Assembly: GCF_041296385.1 (NCBI RefSeq)
Contig: NC_091014.1
Location: 56,438,078-56,502,077 of the forward strand
Direction: 5' to 3'
Length of the DNA: 64,000 bases
Source: Aphelocoma coerulescens
Taxonomy: Eukaryota > Chordata > Aves > Passeriformes > Corvidae
Part shown: piece after piece, positions 12,009 through 24,635 of the stretch
How the letters are laid out: the number at the start of each line of letters is the position of its first letter
Numbering within the stretch: position 1 is the first letter of the stretch
Position numbers and translations under genes: made by a program
The notes under the pieces: model-generated
The model's input: the letters and a program-made list of their open reading frames with translations, nothing else
Told to the model about the DNA's origin: nothing
The model's database searches: none

Positions 12009-13675
12009 CCCCACCTCCACCCCCTACCCTCCAACCCCCAGCTCTTTGTGGCAGGAGGAATGTGACCACAGTACAGCCTGGGTGGGGGACCAGACCTACA
12101 GCAAAGTGTCCTTCCTATTCTGACAGCTCGGAGAAGCACAAAAAGCTGTGCCCAAAAGCAATAGCGCTGCACTAACTAGTGCTTCTTCTCTTGGTGGGGG
12201 GATGGCTTTGATTACCCCTGTTTGATGAGCAGGAGGTGGCACAGGAAGATGCTGGGAGGCCAGCATTGTGTGGGACTCCACAATTCCTTGAATACAAAGA
12301 GTGGCCTGAATGGTTGTGTGTGCAGTCCTTAAAGTGCTGCTGGCTTGCCAAGCCAGGTCTCCCCGGAAAACAGGCCTTCAGAAAGGGAGGGCTCACTAAA
12401 GAAGATTTTAAAAACCCTTCTCCGTTGCTGCCTCAAAGCTTCCCTTTCCATGTGCATTCAAGCCAAGAAAATCCTCCCAGCCCTGTAGGGTGGGACCTCA
12501 GTTCTCATCAAGGACCTCACCAGAGGACTTCCTTTATCCAAAAATCCCTAACCCATACTGCCATCAGAGCACAGCACAACCCCCTTCGGGTGAGGCGTTC
12601 CTTCCCTTGATGTGATCCCATAACTAATAATGTTTCAGGGGTGGTTTTACAGTAACCAGAGTGGGCTGGGTTTTGTGGTTCTTCCCAGAAGGCAACAAAA
12701 GAAGTCTGTTCCCACAGCCCAGCCGAGGACACTGAGGACACACCTGCAGCGCTGCAGAGCTGGCGCTCCGTTCGGTGGCCACAGCAAGTCAGGTGGTGAC
12801 AGCACCGAGAGCAAGGTGATCTCACCCCAGGGAACAGGGCTGGTCACAGCACTGCTGTGCCCCAGGGATGAAGCTGAAACTTCTATGGAGCTCCTGCCAA
12901 AGTATCAGTGTGTTTAGGGTTACCTTTTGACCCAACACAAACCTGAGGTTTACCCATTGGTCCCTCCCTGTTGGTATGTACAATGTAAATACCTTTTCTT
13001 TCTTTGTGCACTTGTCTCTGGTCCATTTAACTTTTAATTCAAACCTTGTTTCCTGAGGTGTCAAAGCACGCATCCATCACTCTTATTCACCACCCTGACA
13101 CCCCCACCCCTTGCCCCAAGGTACTCTTGCAGAGTAAGTATTAACTACCAACCAGTCCATCCCACAGCTGAACAGTGCGTAAAGGTCTCTGGGCCAAAGC
13201 AGATGTGGACAAAAGCTCCAGCAGTTTGCAGACCTCAGCATTTATTGAGTGATTTTTCCCATCCCTATGCCCTGGGCAGTCAGGACTTGACCATCTCAAA
13301 ATTCTTACTAGGTACAGCTGAGAATTTCTGAAGTGGGGAAAGTGGTGGAGGGGGTGAGAACTGGCTCCTGAAAGGAAAACCTTCCTTATTTCCACCCTTG
13401 AAATAAAAGGGCACAAATGCATCTCTCCTCCCCCTTCCCCTCCCTGCTGCCCTTATAGCATGTAGGGGCTGGGGGGGTCGGGGCATTCCAGCAGCTGCTG
13501 GCCAGTATCCTGGAAACTGCCTCCTTTTTCCCAGTCCCAGCCCCTTTTATGAAGGAGACAATGCGGACATACAGTGAGTGCCTTGTGCATCACTTGGGCC
13601 CCCAGGCCCTTTGACATGGGGATTTTGTGCAGTGCCTCACCATCTCCCCACCCTCCCCAAGGTGCCCCCACACCC
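12009..13675. other. Cluster of G-quadruplex-forming motifs
   Basis: Four motifs fit G3+N1-7 on the - strand, seen as C-tracts on +. They are 12009-12039 (tracts of 4, 5, 3 and 5; loops 7, 2, 5), 13093-13117 (3, 5, 4, 4; loops 5, 1, 3), 13430-13452 (5, 4, 3, 3; loops 2, 1, 5) and 13646-13669 (4, 3, 4, 5; loops 1, 1, 6). One more lies on the + strand at 13465-13483 (4, 7, 4 G, the middle run able to supply two tracts). Folding in vivo is not shown by sequence. Confidence 0.7.
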
Positions 13676-16600
13676 AAACCAGGGGACTTCAGCCTCGCCT
13701 TTTCCTGCATTATCCAGAAAGAAATTACATGCCTTATTTTCCCAAGGGCTTGAGAGAAATATGTGTAATGTGATACCAGGGAAATAATTCAGATAATTCC
13801 AGAATTTATCCATGGATGCCTTTTGGTTTGTTTATCCAGGTCTCTTCTTCCCATTTCTCTCCTTCTTTCTTCCACCCACTCCCTTGCCCACCTCTCCCCA
13901 AGAGTCCCACGCATTTCTCTCTTCATCGTGTGTTTCTCTGGCCCCTCCACAGGGTAGGAAAGGCTGCTTCCTGCTCCAGATAAGAAGTGGTTTCCATCCA
14001 AAGCATCACTTGGCTTTCTTTGCTTGCTGTGTCTTCATCCAGAGGCACAAGCTCAGTCAGAGGATTTGGAGGAATTTACCACTACAATATCCTGGTGTCC
14101 TTCTTTTTCATGCTCTCAGTGAGGGGAGCCCATTTTTGGGTTGAAGATACAAGCAGCTCATGAGTTTGTAGCTCAAGGCTTCTGTTGAACAGTGATACAG
14201 ATGTGAGTCTGGGTTCACTCACATCTCAGGGGCTTTGGACTCAGGCTTATTAGTTCATCTGAAGAATGGCTTCCCAGTTTCCAAGACAGCATTCCAATAT
14301 TTGCTGTATCAGTTCCACTGAGGTCTCTCCTAGGAAGATCTGAAAATCTGTGAATTAGCCTGAGGTCGGTAATTGGAGGTAAATTGATCACTTATTATTC
14401 CCTGCTGCTGTTAAAGGTACACTCCATATCTGACAGAAAACTGTTGTATATGCTTCCTCCAGCCATGGCAATTGAGGCAGACTGGGGCTGGTTTGCAGAA
14501 TATCTCTGCAAAATGAACTTCTATCCTTTCCAGATTACTTCATAAGAAGAGCCATTGGGTTTCATATGTCCCTTCAGTCATGTCAGAGCTGAGGCAGAAA
14601 GTGAAAGTTATGTTTGTCTGATGCCTTTGCACCCAGAAAATATGTCCTTTTCCAGAGCACTCAGCTTCTTCATCAGAAAGAGAGCGGTGTTCAAGGCAAG
14701 CTTCTCTCCTACAAGCCAGGGCAGACCTTTGGCTGTTTGTCATGGTGCTTCCTCCCTCCCAGTCCTTGGGGCCACATTTAAATGGATTGCCTAGCTCTAT
14801 AAATCCCACCCAGGAACTGTTCTTGAGCATGGCCCTGCAGTTTTCTTCAGTCAAAACATGCTTACATGCTAATTCACTGAGATCACAGCAACCGCACCAC
14901 CCCATCTGCACCCTGCCTAGCCAAATCATAGCTCTGTGTTCTGCTGAGCTGAACATCTGACATGCTTTAAAATAAAGGGGTGGCCAGCCAAGCAGTGGTC
15001 AGTGCTGCTGGCTGCCTGGGAGAGATGGTGGGTCTGTGTGGCAAGTGGCTTGCCCGGTGTCCCAAGCTGGGGACACTGAGCCCTCCTGGGGCAATGAGCT
15101 GCTCCTCTCATTGCTGCAGGCTGGCTGTGATGGAGGTGAGTGGAAACACTTCCGAGGCTCCGCAGAAAGATTTTTCTCTGGTCTTCTGGGCACCACTCTT
15201 CTGCTGCACTACAAGCTGCCTAGGTAACTCTGCAGCAGTCAGGTCCTAGGCAGAGGTCTTGAGGAGACTTGCTCAGGTGGTTTTGGGGCAGAGAGCATCC
15301 ACAAATGTCTTGTGCAGCCATGAGACTGCCGGAAACATCCATATTTCTTTTTCATGCATCCCCACCACAGCAGCGTGATCTTCCTTTCCTCTGTCTCATG
15401 ACCACTGTAAGGACCACAAACCATTTCATACATGGGGCAGAACTGACCAAAAGAGTCTCTCTCTCTTGCAAGAGGTATGATGCTTCCACAGCATCAGCAA
15501 TGATTCCAGCTTGCTTAAAATTTGAGGGGCTCCAGGAGGATGCTAAGGCCATTTGTCATTTAAACATGATAGCCTCTACTGTCCAGGGGCTCCAAAACCT
15601 GAGGTGAGAGTTGAAAGCATCTCTCATCCATTTCAGAGATGTTTCAGTAAGAAGTGTTTTATTCTTACCCTGGGCTGTGTCAAAATGATGTGATCAAAAT
15701 ATTTGGCTGTAAATTGCTTAGCACCTGTAGTCCTCAGAGACAGAGCAGGCTCAGCTTCCTGGGGTCTGTCTTGGAAAGAAAGGGATATATTGTGCTGTTA
15801 GAGGAAAGTTCTTGGGACACTGGATGAGATAACCTTTGTGGAAAGGGGGATAGGATGGAGAGGTCACACAGTGTCTAAGCTGAGGTCCCTTGCACTACTC
15901 CAACAACTCCTAATGCTGGATGCACCCTCTGTCTGACCATCCATGGACATGGCCAGTACTGTAGAGAGGAGAAAGAGGATTTTGTAACCGTGTGGAGGCC
16001 AATTTCCTGGACCAGGCAGCGGAAGCCTCTTTGCTCCATCTGAACCAGGCTGAAGACTGTGGTTAATTGTACTTCATTGCAAGCTGAAGCAAAGCATCAC
16101 CAAGGAGCTTGCAACCAGCTGGTCGGCAAAGAGGAGAGGCCATAGAGGGAGGAAGTGTGTTTCATAAATGTGGGTAAGGAATATATATTATGAGCATGCT
16201 GGGAATAAAAACAAACTTGTACCAGGGAATAGTGTGCCTCAAATTTCAGAGCAGTTCCTGTGAGCCCTCTGAAAGCTTATTGCAGTTTTTAAGAAGTCAC
16301 TAGTTGCAGCAATATCCCCAATGTTTAGGAGTGAGGAATATTGCTGGACCCTCTAGAGCCATGCCTCCAGAAATCTAATGGAATTATTAAGTGCATTTAG
16401 AGTTCCTGTTTATTGTTAGAGGCGTGATGTGTTAGCTTGTCTGCTGAGTTGCTTTTGTTCGTGCAACGCTCATAAATTGAAAATAAAAAGGAAAAGCAGC
16501 CAGAGATCTGCTTTTTATACCAAACAGGGGTTGTTTGAGTCACCTGGTCTTGGTTACACCTGGCTGCTACATTGTCCCTCACCTATGCAGAAGTTTTATT

Positions 16601-16900
16601 TGCACCATGCTGATGGATGGGCTGTCTGGGAAGGGAAGTGTGATGCAGCATTCAGATGTACTTGTAAGAATTAAGCAGAAAGCTTTTGACATTTTGAATG
16701 TATTTTTCTATCATAATGAAAAATGTTGACTTTGTTTTGAGCCAGAATGACAAAACAACTTTTTTATTTACACATCACGTTTCTGGGGGAGGGGAGCATT
16801 CAGCTAAAAGCTGGTGTGTTTCAGCCATGGGGGAAATTGCCTTCCTACTGTCTCTCCTTTTTTTATTGGAACAAATAGACACATAGTAAAAATGTGAGCC

Positions 16901-16903
<3 letters not shown>

Positions 16904-16931
<28 letters not shown>
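16904..16931 (+). repeat. T-tract, 28 nt
   Basis: Twenty-eight uninterrupted T residues, the longest homopolymer in the window. It is probably length-polymorphic. No retroposon body is recognisable next to it on the strand where it would read as poly(A). Confidence 0.95.
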
Positions 16932-16934
<3 letters not shown>

Positions 16935-18013
16935 TATACTATAAAATAGGGAGCAAAGCCGGCTTCCCCTCATTTTCCTTTGCTTCTTTATTCTGTCCTT
17001 TCTTTGCCAATTGGAAACAGAACCCAGAGTTACTTTGTCTCTGGAAACAGCTCTTGCAGGACTAAACTGTTTTCAATGCTTTCCAAATAGAAGGGCCCTT
17101 TGGAGCCTACATGGCCTTCTGAAAGTTTACAGGAGAGGAGGACTGACAAAATAAATTCATATTTTCTTCTGTCAAGCTTGTTTGGTGAGAGGAAGAACTG
17201 GGGAGAAATATTCACAGAGAAATTTATACTGGCAATTTCCCCACTGACTAATCAATATAAAGGGAATTATACACAAATATGAGTACAAAAAACTAGAACT
17301 GCCTGTCCTTTTCCTCTCTTTTCTTCTCCAACACTACTGTCAGCCTTCCCCTCTCAGGAACAACCTTCTAGAAGTGCTTTGGTGTCTGCATCATGTGGGG
17401 AGATAGGAACAGAGCTGGTGGAAGGTTTATGTTCTTCTCACAGCAGTGTTCAACCCCAAAGCAAACAAGGTTTCTCAGTTCAGGAGAAGAGCTCCTTCAT
17501 CAGTGATACTGTCGAGATGCAGATATGGTTTCTCTAAATCAATAGCAAGAAGAAACAGAAGCAGAAAGCAGCTCTGTAGTGAGACAGCATGAGAACAGGC
17601 TTCACGAGTACTTCAGCTGTGATGATAAAGCTCCTTGCTCATCAGAAGTTCCCAGTGCTGTGCCATATGTTGCTCTCCTTTTACAGAATAAAGATTGAGT
17701 ATTAAATGAGATCTAGCAAGGAATCATTGATTAGAGTTGCTCCCTGGAAAAGATTAGGAGAACATTTGGTTTTCAGTTTGAAAATTAAATGAAAAAGTAA
17801 CAAGCCTTGAAGGAACGTTCCAATGTGGTTTTCATCTGGCTTGGCAGGTTTCTCCTGGAGAACAGAAAGCTAAAAGAAGATAGGAATTAGAAAAACATGC
17901 TGTGACCCGGATAGAAATTCTTCAGCAAAACGGGAAACACAGAAGCAAAACAGTATGTAATGAAAGCCAAAAATCTTATTTAACCGTGTTTGTCTCTCTT
18001 GTTTCTTCTGCAG

Positions 18014-18071
18014 GGCCAAATATTTCCAGGGGAAGAAGGTGAATGGAGAATTTGATATCCGAGTGGAACAG
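18014..18071 (+). CDS. SYN3: SYN3 coding exon 2
   Basis: This 58-nt exon is bounded by tcttctgcag|GG and CAG|gtcagt. Its first base completes the Trp codon split from exon 1; 19 codons follow, reading AKYFQGKKVNGEFDIRVEQ. This is the conserved start of synapsin domain C; SYN1 has AKYFKGKKIHGEIDIKVEQ at the same place. It covers residues 107-125. The exon is too short to be found by an open-frame scan and is called from splice signals, frame continuity and family match. Confidence 0.95.
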
Positions 18072-21000
18072 GTCAGTGACAAGTGAATTTCTCTCTAAGG
18101 AATGCATGTGGACAGGGCTAAGGAGAGGTAATCTGTCCCAGGAACAGTAATGAGGCTCATAGCCTGTTTTGTGACAGGCACTGGACACATCCTGTTTCCC
18201 TGTTAGCCTTGTTAGACATTCATTTCAGCTGAAAACTCTTCATGTTGGGGTCTGTCCCCTGCTCTGTGTGCTGGTGCAGTGTCTGTCAAACAAAAGTCCC
18301 ATATTGACTGAGACTGGATGCCGTTGCCAAAGTAGAAATTATTGTTAACAATCATCATCTGCAGACACCCGACTTGAAAGCAGGCATAAGAAGAGAGAGA
18401 TGTAGAGATAAGGTGGTGATCCTGAAGGAATCATATGCTTATTTTATACTCATTAGGGCCATAATAATGTTTGGGCAGATAAAGAAATCTGCTGAATGTT
18501 GTTTGAATGACCTGATATTTTCTGTTTTTATAAAGCTGTTGATTCTGCATCACAGATTTTTAATGCAGTGGTTTTGAAGACTTTCTCAGGACCCATTGCC
18601 CTTGAAAAGGTTTCTTCTCTTTTCAAAGGGGTCCTGTCCTATTGTCTATGACTGTTCATGAGTGCACATGTTCTGATCAAACTGCTTCTGGGACAGATTT
18701 TTCTTTTTTATTGATGTCATACTTGTCAGTCTGGGTGGTATTAGCAAGAATAATTCTTCCTGGCATTTCTTCATCAAAGTCCTTATTTTGTTGTCTGCCT
18801 TAGCAGTTATCCTAAAAGAGTATAGGAAAAATATAAAAAAAATTAAATCATGCTTCTCACTTAGAAGATCCAACTGTCTCCATCACTCAAAGCAGGACCA
18901 GCTTCAAAGTTAGACCAGATACTCTTCAAAATGACCTGTTAGTTCTTTCCTAAACCTCCCAGCTCTACCTTTCCCCTCATACTCCTTCTCCTCAAATGTT
19001 ACTGCACTTGAGGTCCTTATAAAGGAACTGCCTTCAAATGGTTGGTGAGTGCAGAAGGTCAGAAGTGGACTCTGGTTCCCTGCTGGGAGATCAAGTTGAG
19101 ACCCTTGTCACTATCACAAGGTAGCTTATCCCATTTCCCCACGGACTCCTGTAGGGAGATTTTCCTAGTCTACCTCTTGAAATCCTTCACATAGGCTGAA
19201 TATCCATGTTTGAGATGAGGGAACAGATTGCTCCAAGCCAAGACCATGATGTGATTCTGCTGCTGAGGACCATGGCCAGGCCCCTGCAGCTTTCATTAAA
19301 TGCCCACATAGGGACTGCTTCTTTGCCCAAGGGAATGAAGCCCCCAGTGGGCTGGAGAGTTGAGGAACAGAAAACAAGGATCCTGGCTATTTCCACCTTT
19401 CCCCTCCCTGCCACCCAAATCAGGCAGCCCAGCCTCTGTTTGGTGGGCAGGGAGCTGCTCTTGACTCTTCCAGACCTCAGAAGGAGAATGAATGATGACT
19501 TTTCCCAGCTGGATCAATATCTGTCCAGGGAAACACAGAAGCTGCATTGTCATGGGCAGTCCTTGAATCTGACCCCAGGCCCCTCCTGTGTATTGTTTAG
19601 GTGAAGAGAAAGGCACTGCTTCCTTCAAACTCTGGCTTTTTGTCCCCTTCTTTGTTTGGCCATTCATCCTTGCTCAGTATTTCTTGATATTTAATTTTTC
19701 TTCATTGCTCCTACCCTGTTTGTCTGGAGCTTTCCTAACTTCTTCACCCTCTTCCTCAAGCAGTCCAGGAGCCTAAACTGTTGTGGGAATGGGTCCCCTG
19801 AGGCAGAATGCTGACCCTCTCTACCTAAAAAATGAATATTCTTCCACAGTTTTCCTATGAAAAAGGAAAATAAAAGGGAATAACTGTTCATCAACATGGT
19901 CCACATCTTTCTCTTTGAGTTCCCAGCTTACCAGTCTTCACTCCTGTAACTCTCCCCTGAATGGCACACAGACTGGGCCATGGAGCACAAGCCTTAACCT
20001 GGCTGTTCAGTTCTGAATAACCTCTTCATCAGAGAGCTTGACTCTTGGGTACCTCTTGAACCATTTGGTCTGCTTAGTAAGTTAATTCAGTTTTTCGTTT
20101 TTCCATTTGATCCTGGTTCAGATAACCACACGTTATTAACTCAGCCAGAAATACAGTTTGCCCCAGGAACTTTTTTTAGGTTTTATAGGAGAAAAACCAC
20201 TTTTGATCTGAAAAGCTAAATAACAAAGACGTTTGAATGGCAGAAAGCAATGAAAGGAAATATCCAAATGTTAAATACTCTTGAAAAACCACATCGGGAA
20301 AAAGCCACTGCCTTAATTTTACTGACCATGCTAACTCTTTTGCCATTCTTCCAGGATGTTCTGTAGCTGGTTTGAAGTTTTTCTCCTCCTCTTTCATATC
20401 CATCTCTGTTACATCTTAATTCTTTCTTAGCAAGCCATTTTAGCAATCTGTGGGGGAAGCAGAACAGGATAGTAGGTGATATTTTCTTGAAAGTCATGAC
20501 ATCACTTATTTGTAATGGAGCAGGAGTGCTGAAAGCAGCACTGTCTCTCCCTCCCTCAGCAGCGGGAAGTCAGTTATCTAATCTGGTTGTACACCCTACC
20601 AGCTCTCCAGGCTGCCTCCCCCCTCCTCTGAGGAATGCAGGACATGTGTGATCCTGCTGTCCTGCTCTGTCTGTCCCCCACACCCAGCCCTGTGGAAAGC
20701 ATTGGCTCATTTCAGCTGAATTTGAGAAACAGGCAGATGTTTCAAGATGCTAAGCTTCTGCAAGAGGTGAATTCGGTTCATATTAGACACTGGGTAATAC
20801 ACAGGGAAGAGACTGTTAAATGCCATCCTGCTGCTCAGGGAGCTGCTTCTGCAAGTCTCAGCCTGTAGGAAAATAGGTTTTATGGACTCTCAAATAAGGT
20901 TTTCTGGTTCTTTATCACTGAATGAATCACATGGCCTCAATAACAACCCCAGGCCCTTGTTCTTCACATCCATTACCCCCAGGAAGAGACAGGGGTTACT

Positions 21001-23266
21001 GTGGGCAGCACCTGGTAAGGTGCTGGATAAGGAGGGGGCTGGCAGGGACACTGTGGCAGGTACACCACTCTCCTGTCGTCCATTAAAACGAATGTGAAGT
21101 CTGACTTTGTTTCCACCTTTGTTTCTTCTCTTCTAATCTTCAGTGTAACACTGAAACCATATTTATTAATGTGCTTTAAAGGCTGCAGGATTTATTATTG
21201 TCCACCATTTAGTGAAACCAGGCAGGCAGTGCCATTGCCTTCTTTCTGCTGGATGCAAGGAGAGAGGTGAAAGGCTTTGGTGGTGTAAAGCCAGTCCAAG
21301 TGTTCTCCTGAGCCATGGCTCCTTTTTCTTTGGAAGCAGTTTGGATTAAGTTTTGGTTATTTGCATATTTTTCCACTTCTATAGCAAAGATTGTCATTTG
21401 TGAGACTGATGGAAACACTGATCAAAAGTGAAAATCTATTTGACCTATTCCCATTAAAACCCCAATGTTTTAAGTTTTACTCTGTGTGGGTAAAGCCCTA
21501 AGCTTTAAGGAACAGCTGAGTCTAAAAATACTATCTCTATTTTATGCTAAAAATAAGCTGCTTAGATTTTGATCCACGTTGCTGCTTTTACTTGCCTGGT
21601 GATGTCTAGCTTTCAGAACTGCAGTGTATGCATCTCCAGTTCTTTCCTCTAGATATACAAATACTAAAAAAGTTCTTTCTGAAATGAAAAGCAGAAGTTT
21701 GAATAAATGGCTCGAAGGCTAAGTTGAACTTAAAGAATAATCTTAACGTGCCACAGGAGTGGACCACATTGCTTTTAGTCTCTCACAAAAAGAATTTTTC
21801 TTCTATCTCCTCAGTTCTTCATTGGCCAGAGGACAGGAGGCATTAGGAACCACATGAGGAACCACTGAGGAAGAAGAAGAATTACACTATAGGCCTTATG
21901 CTCTGTCAAATCTTTTCCTTCATTAGAGAGAAACTAATTCAGCACCTCCTTTCCCACCCTCTCTGCGCTGTCCCAGAGGACACCAAATCTTGTGTGCTCT
22001 AAGGATTCCTGGGGTTTCGCATACAGATCATAATATACCTCATGTGGGGGTCTTCTTGGGCATTAGACATGCCCCAAGCCCAAGGTGAATGCCTTGTGGC
22101 CATGCATCCCCAGCACAGCCACAGACAAGCAGAAGAGGGCAACAGAGATGGGGCTGAGACCTGGACAACCACAGACCCATCAGACAGGATAGTAGGTGAC
22201 ACTGAGGGTGGGGGGCAGATGAGTGGGACACTTGACACCTGTCTGGGAGAGTGATGTCCACAAAGCAGGAGGTGTGCAGAGCAGGGGCACTGGGATGGCC
22301 ATGGAGACCTGGCTTATGAGAGGAGACTGACAGAGTTGAGTTTGTTTATGCTGCCATAACAGAGGATCAAAGGAGACATCAGTGCTTTTAGTAAATACCC
22401 TGGTGCAAGAAAGGGTTTCATGACATGGTGCCAGGCGTAGTGAGGGGTTAGACCCTATGGCTCTAATGGGCTGTTCCAGCTCTGTGCCCTGCATGGACCA
22501 GTGGGAGACACAGCAGGCAAGACCAAGCAGCACCTCTTAAAGAGAGTCCACCACCTTCATGGTACCTTTCCTGCAGGTATTTCCCAAAGGAATTTGAATA
22601 TGTTCAGAGACATCTTTCCTGACACTGGCTAATGATGGTGGAGTGGGGTGAAAAGTGTGACAGGGGAGCCATGAGGCCAGAAGGTCCATCTACACTTTTA
22701 TTCCTGTTGTTTGTTCACCCGTCTCCTTCCCACCATTTCCTGCTGTGATGAGGTGGGTCCGTCTGTCCGTCTGACACGCATTCTTCTTGCACAGCTCATT
22801 CACTTGTTCCCACTGTTCAGTTTATTTTCAGGGAATGATTATTCAGTGAACTCCTATGTACATGCTTCTGGAAAAGTCTTGTGGTATAGATTACAACTCC
22901 ATTGGCAGCATTGTCAGGAAAAAAGTTGTACTTGGCAGTCACAGAAGATAATTGTAATACAAATCATGAATTCCAGCTCCTTTGTACTTCCCGCCCTAAA
23001 GAGGTATTTTCATGTGTGGCATAAAATGGTCCTTTCAAAAGGTAGTCTGACAGGTCTGTGTGTGTGATGAAAGGAAAATTAGCCTCTTGTCAAACAACTG
23101 TATAATTTTTGTTCATTATATGTTTAGGGTTTGGGTTTTTTTCCAACTGAATGCCAGAAAGCAGTTCAATAACAGCAACAGCAGTTCTCCTAGCTTTGCC
23201 ACATGCAAGCATTCAGAAACCATGAATAAAGGGACCTGGAGAACTAGCAAGAATGACTCTAAAGTC

Positions 23267-23306
23267 ATTTTCTTAAATTTTAAAAAATTTTCTTAAATTT
23301 TAAAAA
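23267..23306 (+). repeat. Perfect tandem duplication, 2 x 20 bp
   Basis: The unit attttcttaaattttaaaaa occurs twice head-to-tail with no mismatch (23267-23286 and 23287-23306). Such an exact two-copy repeat suggests a recent slippage event in AT-rich DNA. Confidence 0.95.
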
Positions 23307-24304
23307 ATACTCTCTTCTTTTTTTTTTCTTTTTTGATTTTCATTGGCTTTTGGAGGTTTACAGAGTTCATGGTTTTGAGCCATTTCCTGGGATCAAAATA
23401 TTTACAAATGCGCTTTTCTCTAAATCTCAAATTTTCAGACAGTCACATAACTTCTGAAATGAAAATTCAAGAGACAATTCTGAATGCCATCAGAGCTGAT
23501 GCACCAAAAGGTGTTCACGCAGGGGAAGGCATCTGGACCTTCAGCACCAGCATTGTCTCTGGGAGAATGCATCCTAGCTTCAGGACTTGTGAAGAGCGCT
23601 TGTGGAAGCTGCTGCTGGAGCCACAAAGCAGCATTCCCATCACAGATGGACTCTGTCCATTCTTTTCTCTCAGAGACCAAACCCAGTAATGGGGGCAGGT
23701 GGGGAGCAGGGTGCCTCCCCAAAGAAAAATGTCTCAGGAAGAGACATGGGGAATCAGGATATGTAATCTCCAGTGCTGCATGCATGTGCACCAAGCATGC
23801 ACAGCCCCAGCCCTCATCCCACTGGTACCCGTACTATCTGCCCACCTTTCTGCCTGTGCAGGATTTAGGGACTGCTTACTTTCCCCTTGAGATGCCTGCA
23901 ATGGTTGGAGTGAAATGTGCTGCTTTAGGAATGCAGCCTGATGTGGGCTCTTCCTTGTACATATTGGAAGATCCATCAAAAAATAAGGCATAAAATCCAC
24001 TGAGGAATGCATGTGATTTGATTTTACAGTAGCAACTCCTCAGCCCAAGTGCCTAAGCCATGGCACGGACCAGGCTAGTCAGCAGCCTAGACAAAGCAAC
24101 GCAAGGATTACAGTGGATCTCAGCCAGAATGTGAGCTAAAAAGCAGTCACACTGCTGTATGTATGACAAATCCATACTCAAACATATGGTTGGCAGTACT
24201 GCAAGTGAAGGGAGTTGTGGACTTTCCAGAGAGAATCCTGGTGACAGCAACAACTCTGATCAATTCACTAAAAAACGTCATCTACGAGAAAATCTTACAA
24301 GAAT

Positions 24305-24635
24305 GGGACTAGTTTTGTCTAGGAAAAAAAAATGGAAGAAGGATGTGCAAGTCTTTGAGGAATAAGCCTTTGGGTTCTGCAGGAAGACATAATGGACACA
24401 AAATAAGTGCTGTCTTAAAAGGTAAGGGGAGAGATTTAGGTTGGGCATTGGGAAAATTTTCTGTGGTTATTAAGGTACAGACTGCCTGAGGAGGTTCCTC
24501 ATCTATGGAAGACAGAAGAGGTTATGTAGTATCTGCACACAATGGCAGAGGCAGAGATGGTCATGCCTTAGGAAAGAGAGAAAGACTGTGTGATGTCTTG
24601 AAGTCCTTCCAACACAACTTTCTGTTATTCTATGA
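24305..24635 (+). mobile_element. Old, diverged CR1/L3-like LINE 3' fragment
   Basis: Several blocks in CR1 order are visible: gggactagttttgtctagga near the start, gatttaggttgggcattgg near 24433, cagactgcctgaggaggtt near 24479, and a terminal gatgtcttgaagtccttcc followed by ttctatgaat near 24630. The spacing and sequence are more worn than in the copy at 28583-29198, so this is an older insertion. The 5' limit is approximate. No coding capacity remains. Confidence 0.65.

Larger units (their letters stand above)
6131..18013 (+). other. SYN3: SYN3 intron between coding exons 1 and 2 (11,883 nt)
   Basis: A U2-type intron with donor gtgagt and acceptor tcttctgcag. I see no gene or RNA inside it. 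About 10500-11550 is markedly AT-rich and free of repeats I recognise. About 12000-13700 is C/G-tract rich with several G-quadruplex motifs. A pyrimidine-rich tract runs at 13841-13884, and a 28-nt T-tract sits at 16904-16931. Short open frames are scattered through it and look like chance. Confidence 0.9.

Noticed and set aside
23484..23993. 169-codon open frame on +, the longest in the window apart from nothing known
   Set aside because: Composition is unlike a folded protein, no domain or signal is recognisable, and it lies mid-intron without splice or promoter support. Expected by chance in 64 kb.
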